This document shows, piece by piece, positions 3,696-8,134 of a stretch of DNA of 8,134 nucleotides. The stretch lies in the NCBI GenBank assembly GCA_903824515.1, contig CAIJXA010000018.1, forward strand, positions 1-8,134, written 5' to 3'. The DNA is from an uncultured bacterium. Lineage in GTDB: Bacteria > Patescibacteriota > Minisyncoccia > Moranbacterales > GWC2-37-73. Made by a program: the position numbers and the translations under genes. The notes under the pieces were generated by a model. The model was not told the origin of the DNA. It saw only the letters and a program-made list of their open reading frames with translations, and did no database searches. How positions within the stretch are numbered: position 1 is the stretch's first letter; every line of letters begins with the position of its first letter.

Positions 3696-6329
3696 ATGAA
3701 AGAACTTCCGAAAATATACGAGCCGCAAAAAGTTGAAAATGAAATTTACATGCGCTGGGAAGAGGGCGGTTTTTTCAACCCGGATAATATAGCTTCAGAT
3801 GAAAAATATTGCAACATCCTGCCACCACCAAATGCCAACGGGGAACTCCACATTGGACACGCTAGTGGCTATACCGTGATGGATATTTTTGGTCGCTGGG
3901 CCCGCATGAAGGGCAAAAAAACCTTGCTTCTTCCTGGCAAGGATCACGCGGGCATTCAAACCCAGGTTGTTTTTGAAAAAAAATTAAAAGCCGAGCTTGG
4001 ACTATCCAGACAAGAAATCGGCCGAGAGGAGTTTTACAAAAAAACCTATGATTTTTGCATGGATCGCTCTGGCTATATGCGCAGTCAAGAAAAAAAGATT
4101 GGAATCAGCGCCGATTGGTCACGAGAAAAGTTCACGCTCGATCCAGATGTACTCTCAAGCGCCCTGCAAACTTTTGTGAAAATGCATGAGGATGGCTTGA
4201 TTTACAAGGGTAAAAGAATCATCAATTGGTGCCCTCGCTGCGCAACTGCGCTTTCCGACGTGGAAGTTCTGCACAAGGATACTCCTGGTAAATTATATTT
4301 CATCAAATATCCCCTAGAAAATTCGCAAACAGAATTTATAACTGTTGCAACCACTCGTCCCGAAACAATGCTCGGCGACACCGCTGTTGCCGTCAGTCCT
4401 GATGATGAACGCTTTGCCAAGCTAGTTGGAAAAAATGCCGTCTTGCCCCTTCAAAACAGATCAATTCCCATTATCGCCGACCAACGAATTGATTTGACTT
4501 TCGGAACAGGCGCTGTAAAAATTACTCCAGCGCATGATCCCCTTGACTGGCAAATTGGCAAGGACCACAAACTTGAAGAAATTCAAATCATCGACGAAAA
4601 AGCCTTAATTACTGAGTTTGGTGGAAAATATGCTGGCATGACAACTCACGAAGCTCGCAAGGCGGTTGTTAAAGATTTGGAAAAACTTAATCTTTTGGAA
4701 AAAATCGAAGACCTGGCCCACAGCGTTTCAATTTGTGAACGCTGCAAAACTATCATTGAGCCATTGACTTCTGAGCAATGGTTTATCAACGTCGATGCAA
4801 AAAAATATTCCCTCAGAAGACTAGCAAAGAAAGTCATCGAAGAAAACCTGATTGAAATTTTCCCGAACAACTTCAAAAAAATTCTCATTGATTGGTTCGA
4901 CAATATGCGCGACTGGTGCATTAGTCGTCAAATTTGGTGGGGACCACGATTCCCAGTTTGGTATTGTGATAATTGTGGTGAGCAAAAATATCTTGTCTCA
5001 TTGGAAAAACCATCCAATTGCCCACATTGCAATGGAACCAATTTAACCCAAGATGAAAACACCTTTGACACTTGGTTTACTTCTGGTCAATGGGCTCACA
5101 CGACTCTCAAATCACGCGAAAATGATTTTGAAAATTATTATCCTTCCGACATGATGGTAATGGGTCGCGACCTATTGTTCTTTTGGTCAGCTCGCATGAT
5201 TATGCTGAGTCTTTATGCCACGGGAAAAGTGCCCTTTAGAAATTTATTCTTCACCGGCCTGGTTCTCGACAAAGAAGGCCACAAGTTTTCCAAATCTCGC
5301 GGCAACGGCATTGATCCACTGACCGTGATTGAAAAGTTCGGCGCCGATGCGCTCCGCATGAGTCTCATCATGGACAGCGCTCCTGGACAAAATTCTCGCC
5401 TTTATGAAGAAAAAATTGAAACTTTTCGAAATTTTGCCAACAAACTTTGGAACATTTCTCGCTATTGTTTGACACAGGAAGGTTTTAAATTAGTGGAAGA
5501 AATTTCATCAAAAGACATTGAGAACCCGGCAGACAACTGGATTATTTATAAATTACAAATGACCGTCGACGAAATCAGTCGTCTTTTTGAAAACAAACAA
5601 ATTGCACTAGCCGCTGATGTTCTAAAAACATTTACTTGGAATGATTTCGCTGACTGGTATCTGGAAATTAATAAGATTGAAAAAAATCAAAAAATTCTTG
5701 GCTACGTCTTGGACAAAGTCCTGCGACTCTGGCACCCGTTTATACCATTTATCACTGAACACATTTGGACATTGGCTGAACAAGAAAAGATGTTGATAAT
5801 TTCAACTTGGCCAAGACCGCTTCATGATATTGCTACTCTCTTAGACGGATGGCAATATGTAGAAAATCTCAAAGCTATAATCACAACGATTAGAAATGTT
5901 CGTACAGAAAACAAAATTGAACTTGATAAGAAAATAAGTATTGTTATAAATTCAAACAACGAAGCTTTTTCCAAAATGATCAAATTGGAATTTCAAGAAG
6001 AAATTATTAAACGTTTAAAAACGGGAGCAGACTCAATCTCATACAATCAATCAGAGTCGGGGCTAGGTAACTCCATCAAAAGAACGGCCGGTGCATATAC
6101 CCTATTCATTAATTTGGCAGGCGCAATCAACACTGAAAAAGAAATAGCCAAAGCTGAAAAAGAAATTGCCAGCTTGGAAAAATTCATCGCCGGACTTGCT
6201 AGCCGGCTTGAAAATAAAGAATTTGTTTCCAAGGCTCCTGTTCAAATCATTAGTCAACAACAAGAAACACTCGCCAAAAAACAAACCGAACTTTCCGAAC
6301 TCAAGAAACATTTAAAATCACTTTCCTAG
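3696..6329 (+). CDS. valS: Valyl-tRNA synthetase
   Basis: This cytoplasmic class I synthetase charges tRNA-Val and edits misacylated threonine. It has 877 residues, close to the usual bacterial 870-950, and appears complete. The HIGH signature is at 52-55 (PPPNANGELHIGHA) and the KMSKS loop reads KFSKS at 530-534. The CP1 editing domain spans about 190-350, with TTRPET (219-224) and GTGAVKITPAHDP (270-282). Cysteine pairs at 179/182, 347/350, 424/427 and 442/445 suggest zinc-binding knuckles. DWCISRQIWWG (406-416) is the typical catalytic-core segment. The anticodon-binding helices follow (about 600-740), then a C-terminal coiled coil (about 810-877, from EKEIAKAEKEIASLEKF) typical of ValRS. 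The start is fixed by the family N-terminus (PKIYEPQKVENEIY). No Shine-Dalgarno is present. Confidence 0.99.
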   Translation: MKELPKIYEPQKVENEIYMRWEEGGFFNPDNIASDEKYCNILPPPNANGELHIGHASGYTVMDIFGRWARMKGKKTLLLPGKDHAGIQTQVVFEKKLKAELGLSRQEIGREEFYKKTYDFCMDRSGYMRSQEKKIGISADWSREKFTLDPDVLSSALQTFVKMHEDGLIYKGKRIINWCPRCATALSDVEVLHKDTPGKLYFIKYPLENSQTEFITVATTRPETMLGDTAVAVSPDDERFAKLVGKNAVLPLQNRSIPIIADQRIDLTFGTGAVKITPAHDPLDWQIGKDHKLEEIQIIDEKALITEFGGKYAGMTTHEARKAVVKDLEKLNLLEKIEDLAHSVSICERCKTIIEPLTSEQWFINVDAKKYSLRRLAKKVIEENLIEIFPNNFKKILIDWFDNMRDWCISRQIWWGPRFPVWYCDNCGEQKYLVSLEKPSNCPHCNGTNLTQDENTFDTWFTSGQWAHTTLKSRENDFENYYPSDMMVMGRDLLFFWSARMIMLSLYATGKVPFRNLFFTGLVLDKEGHKFSKSRGNGIDPLTVIEKFGADALRMSLIMDSAPGQNSRLYEEKIETFRNFANKLWNISRYCLTQEGFKLVEEISSKDIENPADNWIIYKLQMTVDEISRLFENKQIALAADVLKTFTWNDFADWYLEINKIEKNQKILGYVLDKVLRLWHPFIPFITEHIWTLAEQEKMLIISTWPRPLHDIATLLDGWQYVENLKAIITTIRNVRTENKIELDKKISIVINSNNEAFSKMIKLEFQEEIIKRLKTGADSISYNQSESGLGNSIKRTAGAYTLFINLAGAINTEKEIAKAEKEIASLEKFIAGLASRLENKEFVSKAPVQIISQQQETLAKKQTELSELKKHLKSLS

Positions 6330-6331
6330 GG

Positions 6332-6367
6332 TTCTAATTGTTCTAGTTGTTCTAATTGTTCTACTTG
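6332..6367 (+). repeat. Four tandem TTCTAATTG-type 9-nt units after valS
   Basis: Four consecutive 9-nt units begin 2 nt after the valS stop. Units one and three are identical; two and four each differ at one position (TTCTAGTTG, TTCTACTTG). The array does not form a hairpin and is not followed by a T-run, so it is not an intrinsic terminator. It gives valS a simple-sequence array on each side. Confidence 0.92.
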
Positions 6368-6373
6368 CTATCT

Positions 6374-6403
6374 TTGTTAAACGTTTAAATGTAAATTTAT
6401 AGA
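6374..6403 (+). promoter_or_regulatory. Candidate promoter with palindrome upstream of the PrsW-like gene
   Basis: TTGTTA (6374-6379) and TATAGA (6398-6403) with an 18-nt spacer could start transcription near 6410, about 24 nt before the ATG. A 12-bp perfect palindrome, TTAAACGTTTAA (6377-6388), overlaps the -35 and spacer and could be an operator. The same palindrome also occurs inside valS (6007-6018), so it may be chance in AT-rich sequence. Confidence 0.3.
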
Positions 6404-6433
6404 TTTGTAGTTAATTAGTATATTCATAGGGGT

Positions 6434-7015
6434 ATGAAACAATTAGAATCATTTTTTTGGGGAATAATCGCTGCTGTCGGTGCCGGAGTTGTTCAATTTA
6501 TCTTTTTTATTTTGTTTTCAATTTTCACTGATCCGGCCGGAAAATTGTCTTATGGAGATTTTTTTTCAATTCCGGTTTTTATTCTCGTCATTGCTTTTGT
6601 TGAGGAGTTTTTTAAATTTTTAATGCTAACCAGAAGAATAACTGGAATTTCTTCAAAAAAAACTTTTTTTTATAATGCTCTCCTAATGGGTCTTGGCTTC
6701 TTCTTCGTAGAATTTTTATTAATCATTATCAGCATCACCTCAACGACCAGTTTTCAATCGATTACAGAAATTGCACTTCTTCACCTCAGCACAACAGCTT
6801 TTTTGAGCTATTTTATTTTTACTGCGAATTCAAAAAAAATCAGTTCCGCTGTTTTTGCCGTACTTACTGCCAGTATTTTCCATGGGGCATATAATTTTTG
6901 TATATCCCAAGCCAACGTCTTTGCAGATTATCTGGCAATCATAATACTCGCTGCTCTAATTTTCATCGATTTGGTTCTTTTCCTTCGCCTTGACAAAGAA
7001 CTTGCACAAGACTAG
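6434..7015 (+). CDS. PrsW-like intramembrane protease (glutamic/metalloprotease superfamily)
   Basis: This 193-residue integral membrane protein has about six hydrophobic segments (roughly 7-31, 45-67, 79-100, 112-131, 138-158 and 163-185). The polar residues inside them match the PrsW pattern: EEFFK (E57, E58, K61), GLGFFFVE (86-93, E93), a His in the fourth helix (H117) and FHGAYN (149-154, H150). In Bacillus, PrsW cleaves the anti-sigma factor RsiW in the membrane. No RsiW-like substrate is visible here, so the target is unknown; the nearby ECF-like sigma factor makes a link tempting but unsupported. AGGGG lies only 1 nt before the ATG, too close for normal Shine-Dalgarno use. It lies 104 bp after valS and 142 bp before hsp20 on the same strand, probably with its own promoter. 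A CPBP-type protease is a less likely alternative. Confidence 0.75.
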   Translation: MKQLESFFWGIIAAVGAGVVQFIFFILFSIFTDPAGKLSYGDFFSIPVFILVIAFVEEFFKFLMLTRRITGISSKKTFFYNALLMGLGFFFVEFLLIIISITSTTSFQSITEIALLHLSTTAFLSYFIFTANSKKISSAVFAVLTASIFHGAYNFCISQANVFADYLAIIILAALIFIDLVLFLRLDKELAQD

Positions 7016-7101
7016 AAATCATCATATAATAAAATCATAGAAAACTACTGCTGAATATTGCCTTATGATACTTAATTCAAAGCAAACTATTGAGCAGATT
7101 A

Positions 7102-7107
7102 TATAAT
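7102..7107 (+). promoter_or_regulatory. Candidate -10 box for hsp20
   Basis: A perfect TATAAT lies 50 nt before the hsp20 start, inside a short palindrome (ATTATATAAT, 7099-7108). No good -35 is correctly spaced (TTCAAA at 7076-7081 is 20 nt away), so an activator or alternative sigma factor may be needed. No CIRCE-type inverted repeat is seen. Confidence 0.3.
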
Positions 7108-7157
7108 TTTTAACGGGCAATCCCTGACTAAAAAATCAGTGATTCAAATACACTCAA

Positions 7158-7700
7158 ATGCTAAAAACAAAAAAATCATTTTTCGAAAGAGTAACTGGAG
7201 CTTCCTCAGTGGACACAAATAGTCTACGTGAACGTGAACCATCAATGCCAATCTACGCCGAAGAAGAAGAAACCGAAATGGTTATGAACACCGGAGGTAC
7301 TTCTAATATGGGAGGTGGTCACCGAAACTTTAATGTTTTCGAGGAAGAAGCTTCTTTCTCGAATGATGCAGAGGGTCAACTGACAATCGACGTCTATCAA
7401 ACCGAAGGTGAAATTGTCATCAAATCAACAATTGCTGGAGTCAAGCCTGAAGATTTGGACGTCTCAATCAATAACGACATGGTCACCATCAAAGGTGAGC
7501 GAAAAAACGAAGAGATGGTCAGCGGAGAAAATTACTACTACCAAGAGTGCTATTGGGGAGTTTTTTCTCGCAGTGTTGTGCTTCCTGTTGACATTATTTC
7601 CGACAAAGCCGAAGCTTCTTTGAAAAACGGAATTTTGACAATCCGCTTGCCGAAAGCTGATGTGACCAAAATCAAAAAAATCCAAGTCCGCGGATTCTAA
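7158..7700 (+). CDS. Small heat shock protein, Hsp20/alpha-crystallin family
   Basis: This ATP-independent cytoplasmic chaperone would hold unfolding proteins in soluble oligomers. It has 180 residues. The alpha-crystallin domain spans about 74-167: LTIDVYQTEGEIVIKSTIAGVKPEDLDV-type strands (split here as 75-83 and 85-102), VTIKGER (109-115), a GVFSRSVVLP strand (134-143) and the family signature NGILTIRLPK (157-166). The C-terminal IQV (175-177) is the I-x-I/V motif that docks onto neighbouring subunits. The N-terminal arm is long and acidic (residues 23-70) after a basic start, KSFFERVTGAS, a segment I recall from other CPR Hsp20 proteins. No Shine-Dalgarno precedes the ATG and no closer start exists. 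A strong terminator follows, so it is monocistronic or last in its unit. Confidence 0.96.
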   Translation: MLKTKKSFFERVTGASSVDTNSLREREPSMPIYAEEEETEMVMNTGGTSNMGGGHRNFNVFEEEASFSNDAEGQLTIDVYQTEGEIVIKSTIAGVKPEDLDVSINNDMVTIKGERKNEEMVSGENYYYQECYWGVFSRSVVLPVDIISDKAEASLKNGILTIRLPKADVTKIKKIQVRGF

Positions 7701-7719
7701 TTCTTTTAAAAATTTTTTC

Positions 7720-7750
7720 AAAAAGAAAGTCGCCAGGCTTTCTTTTTTTT
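7720..7750 (+). terminator. Strong intrinsic terminator after hsp20
   Basis: AAAGAAAGTC (7722-7731) and GGCTTTCTTT (7736-7745) form a 10-bp stem (one T-G pair) around a GCCA tetraloop, extendable by two A-T pairs. A T-run to 7750 follows. It starts about 20 nt after the hsp20 stop. Confidence 0.9.
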
Positions 7751-7763
7751 GTTTGAATTAATC

Positions 7764-7784
7764 AACCCCAAAAAACGAGGGGTT
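7764..7784. repeat. Hairpin AACCCC/GGGGTT
   Basis: A perfect 6-bp GC-rich stem encloses a 9-nt loop rich in A on the plus strand. Neither strand has a T-run directly after it, so it is a poor terminator. It lies in the gene-free stretch 7751-7817 just beyond the end of the glycosyltransferase fragment. Confidence 0.5.
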
Positions 7785-7817
7785 TGCAATCTTCAAAATT
7801 AACAAAAAAAATTAAAG

Positions 7818-7915
7818 CTATGGAGTTAGCATTCTTTCAATTGCTGTTAGCACCGCCTCTGTGCGATTGTACATCGAAATAACAACAGACAAGGGACTTA
7901 CAGTTGGTTTTTCAT
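7818..7915 (-). pseudogene. 5' fragment of a glycosyltransferase family 2 gene
   Basis: The minus-strand frame ending at TAG (7820-7818) reads PTVSPLSVVISMYNRTEAVL and then TAIERMLTP. This is the N-terminal nucleotide-binding strand and first helix of GT2 (GT-A fold) transferases (compare the usual VSVVIPTYNR with a later AI-S-L-Q). The protein ends where family members normally continue for another 200 residues or more, so the gene is truncated. The likely start ATG (7915-7913) is out of frame by one base: one more A in its A-run would give MKKPTVSP and join the frames. AGGGGG lies 11 nt upstream. Only about 30 codons are recognisable, so chance is not excluded, but the motif order is convincing. 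Confidence 0.5.
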
Positions 7916-8001
7916 TTAAGGCTTGCCCCCTAGATTCGCATATGAATCCGAACACTAGTAGAATAAGAAAGTGGGATTTTTTAAAAAAATAAGAAGCATG
8001 A

Positions 8002-8134
8002 AAAAAAAGAAAGAAATTTTCACATTTCTCTAAAAGTGAAAGGAATGAATTGTCGATTTTAAAAAAGAAAGGTTACTCTCTACGAGAAATTGCAGGAGTC
8101 CTCCAGCGAAGCATTTCAACTCTTTCGGATGAAC
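8002..8134 (+). CDS. IS30-family transposase, N-terminal part, running off the window
   Basis: The frame from 8002 reads KKRKKFSHFSKSERNELSIL, then KKKGYSLREIAGVLQRSIST and LSDE at the window edge. This is the N-terminal helix-turn-helix (HTH_38 type) with which IS30 transposases bind their terminal repeats; the DDE catalytic domain would lie beyond 8134. The frame has no ATG: it is closed by TGA at 7999-8001, and the natural ATG at 7998 is one base out of frame before an A8 run. With seven A the start would read MKKRKKFSHF. TTG at 8050, 5 nt after AGGA, is an alternative that loses conserved residues. Either the copy is decayed or the homopolymer is miscalled. Its left terminal inverted repeat should lie between about 7916 and 7997 but cannot be identified without the right end. 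Confidence 0.8.

Noticed and set aside
6007..6388. TTAAACGTTTAA palindrome occurring twice (6007-6018 and 6377-6388)
   Set aside because: A 12-mer repeated once is expected by chance in this much AT-rich sequence, and one copy is inside valS; mentioned only as a possible operator for the second.
7016..7157. CIRCE/HrcA operator upstream of hsp20
   Set aside because: No TTAGCACTC-type inverted repeat is present in the interval.
1297..7700. Alternative genetic code with UGA read as glycine (Gracilibacteria/SR1 type)
   Set aside because: All clear genes are complete without in-frame TGA and end at TAA or TAG.
7821..7880. Plus-strand 20-codon ORF starting at ATG 7820 (MELAFFQLLL...)
   Set aside because: It is the complement of the GT2 fragment and has no support of its own.
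7998..8035. Programmed -1 frameshift at the A8 run of the IS30 transposase
   Set aside because: The needed shift is +1 (or -2), not -1, and IS30 elements normally use one continuous frame; an indel or miscall is simpler.

Overview
The window looks like chromosomal sequence from a Candidate Phyla Radiation (Patescibacteria, Parcubacteria-like) bacterium. The reasons are an AT-rich genome with short, mostly single-gene transcription units on alternating strands, starts without good Shine-Dalgarno sequences, a hypothetical protein of a type I associate with CPR genomes, an Hsp20 with an N-terminal FFERVTG-type segment, and many short heptameric repeats between and inside genes. Stops are TAA and TAG and no recoded TGA is needed, so the standard bacterial code fits. 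This assignment is inference from gene style; no 16S or ribosomal marker is present.

Layout. 1-260: an intact tRNA-Glu(UUC) on the minus strand whose 3' end and terminator form one arm of an 85-bp imperfect palindrome; the other arm looks like a decayed inverted tRNA-Glu copy. 289-1303 (minus): an ECF-like sigma factor with a long basic N-terminal extension, a possible 20-codon coupled micro-ORF and an intrinsic terminator. Its near-consensus promoter overlaps the tsaD start codon. 1297-2631 (plus): tsaD (tRNA t6A synthesis), enlarged by in-frame insertions that coincide with heptamer arrays and palindromes. 2640-3470 (minus): a hypothetical coiled-coil protein, convergent with tsaD with only 8 bp between them. 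3696-6329 (plus): valS, bracketed by a 7-nt tandem array immediately before its start codon and a 9-nt array just after its stop. 6434-7015 (plus): a small PrsW-like membrane protease. 7158-7700 (plus): a small heat shock protein with a strong terminator. 7751-8134: a decayed stretch with a hairpin, a glycosyltransferase family 2 5' fragment (minus) and the N-terminus of an IS30-family transposase (plus) running off the window.

Functionally the core is translation (tRNA-Glu, t6A modification of tRNA, valyl-tRNA synthetase) plus stress and envelope functions (sigma factor, PrsW-like protease, Hsp20). The separate promoters and alternating strands argue against one operon; a sigma/PrsW/Hsp20 stress circuit is only a speculation. 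I see no defence island, CRISPR array or biosynthetic cluster. The most unusual content is the repeat biology: period-7 arrays and palindromes that have entered the essential tsaD reading frame, and the tail-to-tail tRNA palindrome.
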